Origin: Cyclobacterium roseum
GTDB taxonomy: Bacteria > Bacteroidota > Bacteroidia > Cytophagales > Cyclobacteriaceae
NCBI RefSeq assembly: GCF_010119225.1
Contig: NZ_WNKF01000024.1
Coordinates: 1 to 64,000 of the forward strand
DNA length: 64,000 nucleotides
Direction of reading: 5' to 3'
This document shows, one piece after another, positions 8,208-17,004 of the stretch. Every line of letters starts with the position of its first letter. Positions within the stretch are counted from its first letter, which is position 1. A program made the translations under genes and the position numbers. Below the pieces are notes generated by a model. The model was given only the letters and a program-made list of their open reading frames with translations. It did no database searches and was not told where the DNA came from.

Positions 8208-9575
8208 TTAGGCCTGTACCTTTTTCACCCTGAGTGAAGTCCCCTCGGTACTGATTACCTGAATGGTTTCCCCTCTATCTATAAACTCCCCTCGGGAATA
8301 GGCATCGTAAATTTCATCATCAATAAGCACCTTCCCACTCGGCATAAGCCGGGTATGCGAAACACCTTGTTTTCCCAGCATTTCGTTGCTGTAAAAAGAA
8401 GAGGTGTATCCTTCTGATTTTTGATGCGTGTCGGCCAACGAAATTTTACTGAAACTTTTCCATTGATTTACCTTTGGGGTAAGGCTGAAAATGAGCACGG
8501 TAGAAACAATGACTGACAATATCACGGTCAATAAGGCCGTAAAAAGCTTTCCTGAACTTACAAACGTAAAATCAAACAGGTCATTGGGCAGCATGCCCAT
8601 GGTCAGGCCTGCCAACACACAAATGATCCCCAAAATACCGAACACCCCAAATCCAGGAATGACGAAAACCTCCACCGCCAACAAGATTATTCCCACGATG
8701 AAAATCACCAGTTCCAGGTTGCTGGCCAAACCGGTCAGGTAGTAGGGAATAAAATACAGCACCACCGCAATGCCACTGGCTGCAAGGGGAAAGCCAATGC
8801 CCGGAGTTTGTATTTCAAAATAAATACCTGCAAATATCACCAAAATCAGAAACCCACTGACGGCAGGATTTAGGAAAAATGAGATAATATCTTCGGCCAC
8901 AGAGGGTTCGTAGCGATACACTTCGTAATTTTCCAACCCGTTGCGTTCTATGATTTCATCGATAGAGGCCACTTCTGCCTCGCAAAATCCGTTAGCAATG
9001 GCCTCCGACACGGAAAAGGTAATGACTTCACCGGCATTGGAAATTCCCTCTACTTCCAGGTCTTCGTCCACCATGGCCTCCGCTATTCGCGGGTCTCTGC
9101 CAGTGGCTTCGGCGGTGCTCCGCATCATGGAACGCATGTAAGACTGGTATTTATCCGGAGCGGCCTCCCCGGTGCCACCCATTACTACTGTCGCCGCGCC
9201 GATGCTTCCTCCCCTGGCCATGTAGATGCTATCACAGGCGATGGAAATCAGGGCTCCTGCGGATGCGGCATCCTTATCAATAAACGAATGAATCGGAATC
9301 TCTGATTCCAAAAACAAGGTCCGGATGTCATCGGCATCGTTAACCGCTCCTCCATAGGTATCCATATGGACGATTATCATTGCTGCCTTTTTTTCTTTTG
9401 CATCTTTCAGCGCAAGGGTAACCTTTCGGTTCATCCTTGGATCGATATCACTTTTCATATCAAATACGTACACCAGCTTTACCGAATCCGGCTGCTCCTC
9501 ATTTTGCCCAAAGGACCGATGTACCATTGAAAAAAAAACCGCTGTAAAAAACAATAAATTAATTACCAATTTCAT
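8208..9575 (-). CDS. NfeD-family membrane serine protease
   Basis: 455 aa long-form NfeD: ClpP-class protease domain, membrane domain, then an OB-fold NfeDC domain. A signal peptide ends near FGQ24. The protease part carries DTYGGAV (oxyanion region) and SAGALIS, whose Ser105 is the expected nucleophile; Lys142 is a candidate general base by position. About five membrane helices follow from residue 230. The OB domain (GVSHTRLMPSGKVLIDDEIYD to the end) is typical. Family members cleave stomatin-like proteins, usually encoded alongside; no stomatin gene is adjacent here. Confidence 0.9.
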   Translation of the reverse strand: MKLVINLLFFTAVFFSMVHRSFGQNEEQPDSVKLVYVFDMKSDIDPRMNRKVTLALKDAKEKKAAMIIVHMDTYGGAVNDADDIRTLFLESEIPIHSFIDKDAASAGALISIACDSIYMARGGSIGAATVVMGGTGEAAPDKYQSYMRSMMRSTAEATGRDPRIAEAMVDEDLEVEGISNAGEVITFSVSEAIANGFCEAEVASIDEIIERNGLENYEVYRYEPSVAEDIISFFLNPAVSGFLILVIFAGIYFEIQTPGIGFPLAASGIAVVLYFIPYYLTGLASNLELVIFIVGIILLAVEVFVIPGFGVFGILGIICVLAGLTMGMLPNDLFDFTFVSSGKLFTALLTVILSVIVSTVLIFSLTPKVNQWKSFSKISLADTHQKSEGYTSSFYSNEMLGKQGVSHTRLMPSGKVLIDDEIYDAYSRGEFIDRGETIQVISTEGTSLRVKKVQA

Positions 9576-9722
9576 TTATTAATTCATTTAATATTTCCCG
9601 TTTGAATATACCAATAAAAACCATCATTGTTCCCATTGGAGCAAAATGGTGTTGCAATTGATAAAATAAATATCAAATTTGCATGAATGTTGGTAAATAC
9701 TTGTCAGAAAACTGTTTTTAAA

Positions 9723-10928
9723 ATGAAGTGCTGGATTTTGATTTTGGGGATGATCAGTTTGGCAATCCCTTCCTGGGGAAGCGAACTAACAAAAACGGAT
9801 TCCGTGGGCATCGAGCGAATCGGGGATAAATCCTATATCATTCATGAGGTGGAGCCTCAGGAAACCTTATTTGGAATCTCCCGTCGGTACAATACCCCCG
9901 TAGGAGACATTGTCCAAAGCAACGATAATCTCAAAGCCGGACTTAAGGCTGGCCAACGAATCCGGGTGCCGTTCGTGGAAAAGCAAACCCTGCCGGAAGG
10001 AGCGAAGCTTCATCAGGTGATTCCGGGCGAAACGCTTTTTGCTATTGCCCAAAAGTACGATTCCGAAGTACAAGACCTGATGGCATGGAATGAGCTTAAC
10101 GGGACGGATATCAGTGTGGGACAATCCTTAATCATCAAGGGGCTAGAGGAAAAACAAGAACCGGTTACCAACGAAAAAATAGAAGAAACAGTAGAATTGG
10201 CAGATCAAACCGTCGCGGTAACCAGTGAAGAAGTGAGTCCTTCACCGGACAGCTCCAGTGGTAAGCCAGCTACGCAACCGGAAAAAGCCCCTAAAGAAAG
10301 TAAAAACTCCCCTACCAATACACCCGAGAACAAACCAATGGTGTCCAGTACAGGAAACTGGATTTCCCATAAGGTGGTTCAGGGGGAAACTCTTTTTGCG
10401 ATTGCCAGAAAGTACGATGCAAAAGTGGAAGACCTGATCCAGTGGAATGGCCTTTCTTCCAATAACTTAAAAATAGGTCAAACCCTAAAAGTAGGAAGGG
10501 AGACCAATGCTCAAATTCCGGTCAGTCAACTACCCGGACCTCCAAAATCTGAAACGCCCACTCCTCCTGCGACCACCCGTAGCGAGAACCGGTCAACTCC
10601 CTCATCTGGTGGTGCTACTTCCGTTTCCACATCCAACTCGAATGTAGGAGCGTCCACGGCGTTTAAAAACGTTACGGAAAGTGGACAAGCAGAAGTGATT
10701 GAGGGCACAGGAAATCACAAAAAATACCTGGTGCTCCACCGCACAGCTCCGGTAGGTACCATCATGAGAATCCGAAATGAAGAAAACGATGTTACCGTTT
10801 TTGCGAGAGTAGTGGGGGTATTGCCGGAAACAGGGGACAACAACCGCCTGTTAATCAAGGTTTCCAAAGCAGCTTTTGACCAATTGAAAGCGGTAAATTC
10901 CCGATTTAGGGTAGAGGTGGCTTATTAA
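9723..10928 (+). CDS. Triple-LysM secreted protein with C-terminal DPBB-like domain
   Basis: Probably a periplasmic or outer-envelope peptidoglycan-binding protein. I use ATG 9723, which places the signal peptide (MKCWILILGMISLAIPSWG) at the N-terminus; the frame extends upstream to 9687. Three LysM repeats follow, each containing a GET/QETLF-I-AR/Q-KY core (near residues 45, 105 and 230). A Ser/Thr/Pro-rich linker follows, then a domain ending in FRVEVAY that resembles the double-psi beta-barrel of RlpA-like proteins. The gene is divergent from the NfeD gene, with an AT-rich 147-nt spacer. Confidence 0.88.
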   Translation: MKCWILILGMISLAIPSWGSELTKTDSVGIERIGDKSYIIHEVEPQETLFGISRRYNTPVGDIVQSNDNLKAGLKAGQRIRVPFVEKQTLPEGAKLHQVIPGETLFAIAQKYDSEVQDLMAWNELNGTDISVGQSLIIKGLEEKQEPVTNEKIEETVELADQTVAVTSEEVSPSPDSSSGKPATQPEKAPKESKNSPTNTPENKPMVSSTGNWISHKVVQGETLFAIARKYDAKVEDLIQWNGLSSNNLKIGQTLKVGRETNAQIPVSQLPGPPKSETPTPPATTRSENRSTPSSGGATSVSTSNSNVGASTAFKNVTESGQAEVIEGTGNHKKYLVLHRTAPVGTIMRIRNEENDVTVFARVVGVLPETGDNNRLLIKVSKAAFDQLKAVNSRFRVEVAY

Positions 10929-10942
10929 GTGCTTCTAACGAG

Positions 10943-10974
10943 TTGAAGGTTTTTTTCAGGAAGTATTATCTTTG
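10943..10974 (+). promoter_or_regulatory. Bacteroidota-type promoter ahead of the restriction-modification cassette
   Basis: TTG at 10943-10945, a 21-nt spacer, then TATCTTTG at 10967-10974. This matches the Bacteroidota sigma-ABfr pattern of TTG, 19-21 nt, TAnnTTTG. Transcription would start about 40 nt before the methyltransferase ATG at 11021. Read from sequence; no transcript data. Confidence 0.6.
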
Positions 10975-11020
10975 TTAGGGGTTGTCACTGTCCTAATGTT
11001 ATCTTTAAATTAGCCACGCC

Positions 11021-12166
11021 ATGACATACAATTTGATTGACTTGTTTTCTGGAGCTGGTGGATTAACACTTGGATTCACGAAACATACTGATAATGGGGG
11101 TATTCCGCTATTTAATCCGGTGTGGGCAAACGACTTTAACAGGGAATCGGTAGAGACTTATAATACTAATTTTGGAAAGCATTGTGTTTTAGGCAATATA
11201 ACAGAACTCCTCCAGAATAAAGAAAAAGAAATTCCTCAGGCCCATATTGTTATTGGAGGCCCGCCTTGCCAAGGGTTTAGCCTTTTAAACAGAAAACGCA
11301 ACAGCGACGTTAGGCGAGAATTATGGCGGCCCTTCATGAGGGTGGTGGAAATATCTGGTGCTGACGTATTTGTAATGGAGAATGTACAACAACTATTAGG
11401 TACAGATGAACACAATCGAATTGTAATTGAGGCGGAGAGAATGGGTTTCTCAGTGAGTTCTGCTGTACTCAAGGCTGCTGATTATGGTGTCCCTCAGTCT
11501 CGCCAAAGGGCTTTCATCATTGGAAGTAGAGCCAATAACCCTGACATAAGATTCCCGCCCCTAAAAACGCATACCAACCCTGAACATTTAGGAGGTAAGT
11601 TAGAATTATTTAACCACTTTCCGGCAGAAGGATATGTAGAGAATCCTGCACCATGGACCACTGTGAGAAATGCCGTCGGTGATCTACCTCCACCAGTAGG
11701 AACAAGTATACGCGATGTTCCCGCGCCTTTAAATCTTCATTTTGGGCGTAATCCTACAGAAATAAGTCGACAACGCTACATGGCCATTCCGGAGGAAGGA
11801 ATGAACCGATTTGATTTACAAAGAGTCGCTCCCCAGATAACTCCTCTATGCTGGATCAGAAAGACGAAAGGTGGAACTGATTTATTTGGGAGACTTTGGT
11901 GGGACCGGCCTTCTGTAACAATCCGGACAGAATTCTTTAAGCCTGAGAAAGGTCGCTACCTTCATCCGGAACAACATAGGCCAATTACCCATAGGGAGGC
12001 GGCAAGAATACAGACCTTCCCAGATGAATTCATCTTCCATGGAAGCAAAATCGAAATCGCTCGACAAATAGGCAATGCTGTCCCCCCAATACTTGCATAT
12101 CATGTTGCTGCCGTTGCTTTACAACATCTGAATCGTATTTACGCGCCAATAACAGTAAAAAACTAA
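11021..12166 (+). CDS. DNA (cytosine-5) methyltransferase
   Basis: Adds a methyl group to C5 of cytosine at a specific site, protecting host DNA from the partner endonuclease. 381 aa with motifs in the normal order: I (DLFSGAGGLTLGF, SAM binding), IV (GGPPCQGFS, with the catalytic Cys), VI (FVMENV), VIII (QSRQRAFIIG), IX (REAARIQTFPDEF) and X (QIGNAVPPILAYHVA). The target recognition region lies between VIII and IX, roughly residues 190-290, so the site cannot be read from sequence. A two-gene cassette with the HNH nuclease starts 3 nt after its stop. The flanking genes are housekeeping, which suggests an inserted island. Confidence 0.95.
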   Translation: MTYNLIDLFSGAGGLTLGFTKHTDNGGIPLFNPVWANDFNRESVETYNTNFGKHCVLGNITELLQNKEKEIPQAHIVIGGPPCQGFSLLNRKRNSDVRRELWRPFMRVVEISGADVFVMENVQQLLGTDEHNRIVIEAERMGFSVSSAVLKAADYGVPQSRQRAFIIGSRANNPDIRFPPLKTHTNPEHLGGKLELFNHFPAEGYVENPAPWTTVRNAVGDLPPPVGTSIRDVPAPLNLHFGRNPTEISRQRYMAIPEEGMNRFDLQRVAPQITPLCWIRKTKGGTDLFGRLWWDRPSVTIRTEFFKPEKGRYLHPEQHRPITHREAARIQTFPDEFIFHGSKIEIARQIGNAVPPILAYHVAAVALQHLNRIYAPITVKN

Positions 12167-12169
12167 GTA

Positions 12170-13114
12170 ATGGCAGCTAAAACGAAGAAATATGACTCAA
12201 AAGAAATTCGGACACAATTAGAAAAACTCGTAAGTTCTTATTCAACCACACTTGCCACAGATGATTTACGAACTAAAGTAATTTCCATCATTCCAATTCG
12301 CAAATCAATCAAAAATTTAGGGATATCTCTCTTACCGAAAGATATTGACTCAGCACTTAACCGGATACTATATTATTTAAAACAATACCCAAGAAGGATT
12401 ATTGGAGTAGATGAATTGGCAATTGTTTCAGGTATCGAAGAGTATGCCAGAAGAATACGCCAATTGAGAGTGGAATTTGGCTGGAAAATATTGTCGGGTA
12501 AAACGGCTAGAGAAGTCGCTATTGATGGGAGAATTGAAGGGATTGATGTTACTGAAATGAAAGTCAGTGAATACATTCTATTATCTGTTGAGAACGATAA
12601 AGAAGCTGCTTACCGCTGGAATCTTGCCAATACAATTAAGAAAAGTAAAGGCGGCGCAAAAAGTAAGCTGCTTAGGTTCTTTCAAGCGAACGTTGGTGAC
12701 GTGATAACGTACGAAGAGTTACGATATGTCGCTAATGGCGCCAGCGAATGGGCACGAAGAATACGAGAACTTAGAACGGAAGATGCCTGGCCAATAGAGA
12801 AAGTTAATACTGGGTATGTGCTTCAAGAAAATAAACAGGGTGAACCACATGATAGAAATATTCCTCAGCCTGTTTACGTGGCCGTTTTAGATCGTGACAA
12901 CCATAAATGCCGGAAATGCGACTGGAACTTCAAAATGTCATCACCCTCAGATAAACGAAAAAGATTGGAGTTGCATCATATTGAGCACCATAAAGCAGGG
13001 GGACGTAATGATGCCGACAATCTAATTACACTTTGCAATGTCTGCCATGATGTAGTACACGGTATTGGCAAGACCTGGAGCATGAAAGATTTAAATGATT
13101 GGCTTACGGCCTGA
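12170..13114 (+). CDS. HNH restriction endonuclease with duplicated N-terminal module
   Basis: 314 aa; probable type II restriction enzyme paired with the methyltransferase. The C-terminus has a complete HNH nuclease: CRKC near residue 244, ELHHIEHHKAGG with the catalytic His pair, NLITLCNVCH supplying the final N, H and zinc-binding cysteines. Upstream lie two related winged-helix-like units, one ending ARRIRQLRVEFGWKI and the other ARRIRELRTEDAWPI, both preceded by an I-x-x-x-E-L helix. They may form the DNA-reading part. That it cuts DNA is inferred from motifs and the 3-nt spacing to the methyltransferase. Confidence 0.88.
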   Translation: MAAKTKKYDSKEIRTQLEKLVSSYSTTLATDDLRTKVISIIPIRKSIKNLGISLLPKDIDSALNRILYYLKQYPRRIIGVDELAIVSGIEEYARRIRQLRVEFGWKILSGKTAREVAIDGRIEGIDVTEMKVSEYILLSVENDKEAAYRWNLANTIKKSKGGAKSKLLRFFQANVGDVITYEELRYVANGASEWARRIRELRTEDAWPIEKVNTGYVLQENKQGEPHDRNIPQPVYVAVLDRDNHKCRKCDWNFKMSSPSDKRKRLELHHIEHHKAGGRNDADNLITLCNVCHDVVHGIGKTWSMKDLNDWLTA

Positions 13115-13382
13115 GGATACAAATGAAAACCCTAACAGCAGCGTCTGAAAATGCAATACTCAAGAAAAAGATGCCAATACAGCGATTAGGCCAAGCGTTT
13201 TGGGTGATAGGGTATCATTTACTAATCAATGGACAAATGAAATTAACTAACTCGGGTTCCTTTTTTTCAAACTCCCCTTTGCGCCAGAACTTACGAGGGA
13301 TGCCGGGGAATATTCCGATTCAGCGGAAATAGTTAACTTGCGTGAAATCGTTGAATAGTTGAACATACAGGTTTGATAGAAT

Positions 13383-14405
13383 ATGAATATAAGAAAAAAT
13401 AAACCCGTTATTGGCATCAGTATCGGAGACATCAATGGGATCGGTGCTGAGGTTACCATGAAGGCACTTCAGGACAGCCGCCTGCAAAAAATGATTACGC
13501 CAGTAATCTACGGCCATGGCAAAGCCATCACCTATTACCGGAAAATGCTGGACATGAATGACTTCAATTTTATGCAGGTAAAAGGCATAGAAGATATTCA
13601 TCACCGGAAGACCAATGTGATCAACGTGGTACAGGAATCTCCGGAAGTAAGTCCCGGTGTGGAAACCAGGGAAGCCGGAAAAATGGCCCTGGCAGCCTTA
13701 GACCAGGCAATTGTTGACCTAAAATCGGAAAAGCTCGATGCGCTGGTGACCGCTCCTTTAAATAAAAATAACATCAATAGCGAAGAAACGCCTTTTATTG
13801 GACATACCGAATACCTTACCGATGCCTTCCAAGCAGCAAAGAGCCTGATGTTCATGGTATCGGAAGATATGCGCATTGGATTAGTGACGGGGCATATGCC
13901 GCTTAAAGAGGTGGTGGCTGCTATTACTTCAGCCGCCATTAAAGAAAAATTGAAAATTATGCTCAAGTCTTTGAAGGAGGATTTCGGCATTCCCAAACCA
14001 AAAATCGCGGTTTTGGGGGTAAACCCCCACGCTGGCGAGGACGGATTACTGGGAATGGAAGAACAAGAGATCATACAGCCCGTAGTCAAAGAATTTAAGG
14101 ATAAGGGAAATTTGGTTTTTGGCCCCTATCCTGCGGATGGGTTTTTTGGCATGATGCACCAGAAGAAATTCGATGGCGTCCTGGCCATGTACCACGACCA
14201 GGGTCTTGTACCCTTCAAAACGGTATCGTTCGATTCGGGTGTAAACTTTACTGCCGGGCTTCCCATCATTCGGACCAGTCCGGACCATGGTACAGCGTAC
14301 AATATTGCTGGAAAAAATGCGGCAGACCCAGGATCCATGCGAGCTGCGATATTCCTGGCTCACGACATCATTAAGCGAAACGGTGACTGGGACACGGAAG
14401 AATAA
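13383..14405 (+). CDS. pdxA: 4-hydroxythreonine-4-phosphate dehydrogenase
   Basis: Oxidises 4-phosphooxy-threonine for pyridoxal 5'-phosphate synthesis (DXP-dependent route); NAD- and metal-dependent, cytosolic. 340 aa, full length. N-terminal GDINGIGAEVTMKAL, then APLNKNNI and GHTEYL around the substrate site, GVNPHAGEDG and MYHDQGL with the metal-binding histidines, and a C-terminal TSPDHGTAYNIAGK. The ATG follows the island after a 269-nt stretch that holds no convincing gene. Confidence 0.96.
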   Translation: MNIRKNKPVIGISIGDINGIGAEVTMKALQDSRLQKMITPVIYGHGKAITYYRKMLDMNDFNFMQVKGIEDIHHRKTNVINVVQESPEVSPGVETREAGKMALAALDQAIVDLKSEKLDALVTAPLNKNNINSEETPFIGHTEYLTDAFQAAKSLMFMVSEDMRIGLVTGHMPLKEVVAAITSAAIKEKLKIMLKSLKEDFGIPKPKIAVLGVNPHAGEDGLLGMEEQEIIQPVVKEFKDKGNLVFGPYPADGFFGMMHQKKFDGVLAMYHDQGLVPFKTVSFDSGVNFTAGLPIIRTSPDHGTAYNIAGKNAADPGSMRAAIFLAHDIIKRNGDWDTEE

Positions 14406-14423
14406 AATATTTAAAGGCAATAT

Positions 14424-14454
14424 TTTAGAAAACAGAAATTTATCCCTAGATTTG
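14424..14454 (+). promoter_or_regulatory. Bacteroidota-type promoter for yceD-rpmF
   Basis: TAGATTTG at 14447-14454 is an exact TAnnTTTG box. A TTTAG-like element at 14424-14428 lies 18 nt upstream. The yceD ATG follows at 14472. The -33 element is weaker than consensus. Confidence 0.55.
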
Positions 14455-14471
14455 CGGTCTTAATTCAAATA

Positions 14472-15023
14472 ATGAAATTCATAAGGAAGTTCGATATTGA
14501 CATCATCCGATTGAAGGAAGGAGAGCATGCGTTTCATTTTAAAGTGGATGATGCGTTCATGGACCATTTTGAGAAAGTCAAAGAGGTTATCCATCATGCG
14601 GAAGTCGGTGTTGATGTGTTACTTGATAAAAGAATAAATCTGATAGAGGCGGATTTTCAGCTGCAAGGTACAGTTCGCCTGACCTGCGATAGAAGTCTGG
14701 AAGAATTCAACCAGCCACTCTCAGTATCCCATAAAATTGTCTACAAATATGGGCAAGAGGAAAAGGAAATCAACGATGAGATTTTCCTGATTACCAAGGA
14801 TACGCAAGTCATAAATGTGGCGCAGTTGATTTATGAATTTATTCTGCTATCCATTCCGGCAAAGAAGATTCATCCGGACTACCGTATCGACGACGATGAT
14901 GTGGACGAAAACGATGGTTGGATCGTATACGAGGCCGGAGAGGAAGATGACGAAGAAGACAATGGCAAGGCTGAGCAAAACCCGTTTTGGGAAGCTTTGA
15001 AAAATTTTAAAAATAACGAATAA
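14472..15023 (+). CDS. yceD: YceD / DUF177 family protein
   Basis: 183 aa. DUF177 proteins are encoded next to rpmF in most bacteria and are linked to 23S rRNA and ribosome biogenesis. The core includes GTVRLTCDRSLEEF near residue 75 and an acidic tail (DDDDVDENDG, GEEDDEEDNGK) before NPFWEALKNF. The 17-nt gap to rpmF is the usual yceD-rpmF arrangement. The exact biochemical role is not settled for the family. Confidence 0.9.
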   Translation: MKFIRKFDIDIIRLKEGEHAFHFKVDDAFMDHFEKVKEVIHHAEVGVDVLLDKRINLIEADFQLQGTVRLTCDRSLEEFNQPLSVSHKIVYKYGQEEKEINDEIFLITKDTQVINVAQLIYEFILLSIPAKKIHPDYRIDDDDVDENDGWIVYEAGEEDDEEDNGKAEQNPFWEALKNFKNNE

Positions 15024-15040
15024 TCTAAAATTACATAGAT

Positions 15041-15232
15041 ATGGCACATCCTAAACGGAAAATTTCCAAAACCAGAAGAGACAAAAGAAGGACGCATTAC
15101 AAGTTAAATGCTCCAGGTCTGGCACAATGCCCAACGACGGGTGAATTTCACCTACCCCACCGTGCTTTTTGGCTGGACGGCAAATTATATTACAAAGGTC
15201 AGGTTATCATAGAAAAAGAAGTTTTAGCCTGA
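15041..15232 (+). CDS. rpmF: 50S ribosomal protein L32
   Basis: 63 aa. The basic N-terminus [20 protein letters not shown] is the L32 signature and the C-terminal part ([15 protein letters not shown]) is in the expected place. Only one cysteine remains where zinc-binding L32 has a CxxC pair, so this is the zinc-independent form. In many bacteria plsX and fabH follow; here the gene ends at a terminator and convergent gene instead. Confidence 0.96.
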   Translation: MAHPKRKISKTRRDKRRTHYKLNAPGLAQCPTTGEFHLPHRAFWLDGKLYYKGQVIIEKEVLA

Positions 15233-15254
15233 TTTCTTACTCATTCCCTTTCTG

Positions 15255-15287
15255 AACTGCCCTGGAAAATTTGTTTCCCGGGCAGTT
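15255..15287. terminator. Bidirectional terminator between rpmF and the convergent 519-aa gene
   Basis: Inverted repeat AACTGCCC...GGGCAGTT with an inner TGGAAA/TTTCCC stem, making a long hairpin. It lies between the rpmF stop at 15232 and the opposite-strand stop at 15302. T-rich flanks are modest. Confidence 0.6.
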
Positions 15288-15301
15288 TAGTTTCACCTTA
15301 C

Positions 15302-16861
15302 CTATTTTTCACTATCGGTTTTTTTCAGAAATTTTTTCCTGATTACCTCTTGTACCGGTCTGTTTTCAATTTTGCTCTCCAGCCAGGAAATGATATCCAG
15401 GTATAAAAATGCCCGCCTTTCATACGGATGGTTTTCAAAGACTTTTAGTTTTTTCAGCAATTCGACGAAAGCACTTTTTAGTTCATGGTCATAAATCCTG
15501 CTCAGATTTCGGACAAATCGCACCATTTCCTTCTGGACCTGATGTAAGTCGTCCATCTTGATCAAAAATCGATAGACATTCCGGATCTGTACATCCAGCT
15601 TTTCGTCCCGGCCCGCTTCGTAGCTGGCTATTAATTTTAAAATATGAGCAAAGCACTGCAAATCTTCCCTCAAGCCATCCTGGTTGTTTTGGATCACCTG
15701 GTCCAGGTAGAAAATTGCCTTTTCATTGTCACCATTTCCGAAATACAAACAGGCCACTTTATAATGGAGTACCATCAGGTGGTGAATGTCTAATTTATTT
15801 CGGATAGGCTTTATATCCTTTAGCAATGCGGGTACCAGGTTTTCCACCCCCATTGTGAATTCTCCCTTTAAAAAATGAATGTTAAGCAGGTTGGAATATA
15901 GATATAGGAATGCGAGTATTCTGCTGTTATCATCCATCATAAAGTCACTGCTTTCCAGGCTATGTCGAAATTCTTCCAGCACCTTTGTAAAGCGATCGTA
16001 ATATCCCAGGTAAAAAAGCGTGTCCAGCAGGTAATGGTAGGCCTTTAGATAATTCCCCGTGGCCACTTTGACCATATGAGGCGAGGCCTGGAATAGATCC
16101 ACCCAATGTTGGGCTGCGCGGTAACATAAAGGGAAATCCTGGATAATATGAAAATACCAAACCTGTGCCTGGTACAGGTACATTTTCTCATAAAACCCCA
16201 GGGAAGACAGCTTATAGGCCGGCATGTTCCGTTTGTAGAAATTCTCCAACATCAGCCTCCCTTCCCGGTCCTTGATATAACCGGTTTTGAGGTAAATACC
16301 ATATAGCTGAAGCGAAAGGCTGGAAAAACGATTTTTAAGATCTACTTTTCCAGACAGGCGAGAGGATTCTTCACTGAGTATTTCAGCCCTGTTTCGAATA
16401 CTCCGGGTAATGTGCTGCGATTCGATCACCTTCTCCATCTCAACCACTCGCAGCATCACCGTATCCAGCCCGTATTGTGCTGCCATTTGCTTCGCTTTGT
16501 CCAATACTTTCAGGCTCTGCATGTAAAGCCCCTTGTTAAACAAAATTCGCCCAAAGTCAATCTGCTCGTTAAGCTGAAGCTCTACGTTTCGGTCCGCATA
16601 TAACAGCCTTAGCGAAGTCAGCAGCTGCTTGTACAAATGCGCTTTCATGTTTGGCAATTGCTTTTTAGACACAGGCACCTTTTCCAACAACTGCCTTTCG
16701 TCGTAACTTTCCATCTTTTCCAAGGTCTCGAATAGCCTTAGAAATTTTGCATCCTGGTTAGAGGACAACCTTTTGGTAAAAAGCTTGAAATTCCGCTTTT
16801 CGGAGGGAGACAGGCTGGAAATTAAATCAAACAGCGAATCTTTTTTAAAATTGGATATCAT
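15302..16861 (-). CDS. Unknown alpha-helical repeat protein
   Basis: 519 aa, no domain I can name. Composition is rich in L, K, Y and R; no signal peptide or membrane helix is seen, so it is probably cytosolic. The N-terminal 100 residues (FDLISSLSPSEKRNFKLF, EKVPVSKKQLPNMKAHLYKQ) look like a compact helical unit and the rest like degenerate TPR-type repeats (KVACLYFGNGDNEKAIFYLD). The gene is divergent from leuA with a 143-nt gap. Possibly a scaffolding or regulatory protein; this is a guess. Confidence 0.7.
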   Translation of the reverse strand: MISNFKKDSLFDLISSLSPSEKRNFKLFTKRLSSNQDAKFLRLFETLEKMESYDERQLLEKVPVSKKQLPNMKAHLYKQLLTSLRLLYADRNVELQLNEQIDFGRILFNKGLYMQSLKVLDKAKQMAAQYGLDTVMLRVVEMEKVIESQHITRSIRNRAEILSEESSRLSGKVDLKNRFSSLSLQLYGIYLKTGYIKDREGRLMLENFYKRNMPAYKLSSLGFYEKMYLYQAQVWYFHIIQDFPLCYRAAQHWVDLFQASPHMVKVATGNYLKAYHYLLDTLFYLGYYDRFTKVLEEFRHSLESSDFMMDDNSRILAFLYLYSNLLNIHFLKGEFTMGVENLVPALLKDIKPIRNKLDIHHLMVLHYKVACLYFGNGDNEKAIFYLDQVIQNNQDGLREDLQCFAHILKLIASYEAGRDEKLDVQIRNVYRFLIKMDDLHQVQKEMVRFVRNLSRIYDHELKSAFVELLKKLKVFENHPYERRAFLYLDIISWLESKIENRPVQEVIRKKFLKKTDSEK

Positions 16862-17004
16862 ATAAAAACATATTTTAAACCACTGTAATTCATTTGTTTA
16901 TATAATAAAATACTCTATCTGATATCGGACATCTAAAGTTAATTGAATTTTGGGAGCAAGACGAAGGTTTTACATTGGATTTCCATAAAAAAACCAACAC
17001 AGAC

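Noticed and set aside
9687-9722. Longer start for the LysM protein
   Set aside because: It would add residues ahead of an otherwise standard signal peptide starting at 9723.
13099-13332. 77-codon frame after the restriction enzyme
   Set aside because: It overlaps the nuclease 3' end, has poor coding character and no family match; probably noncoding junction sequence of the island.
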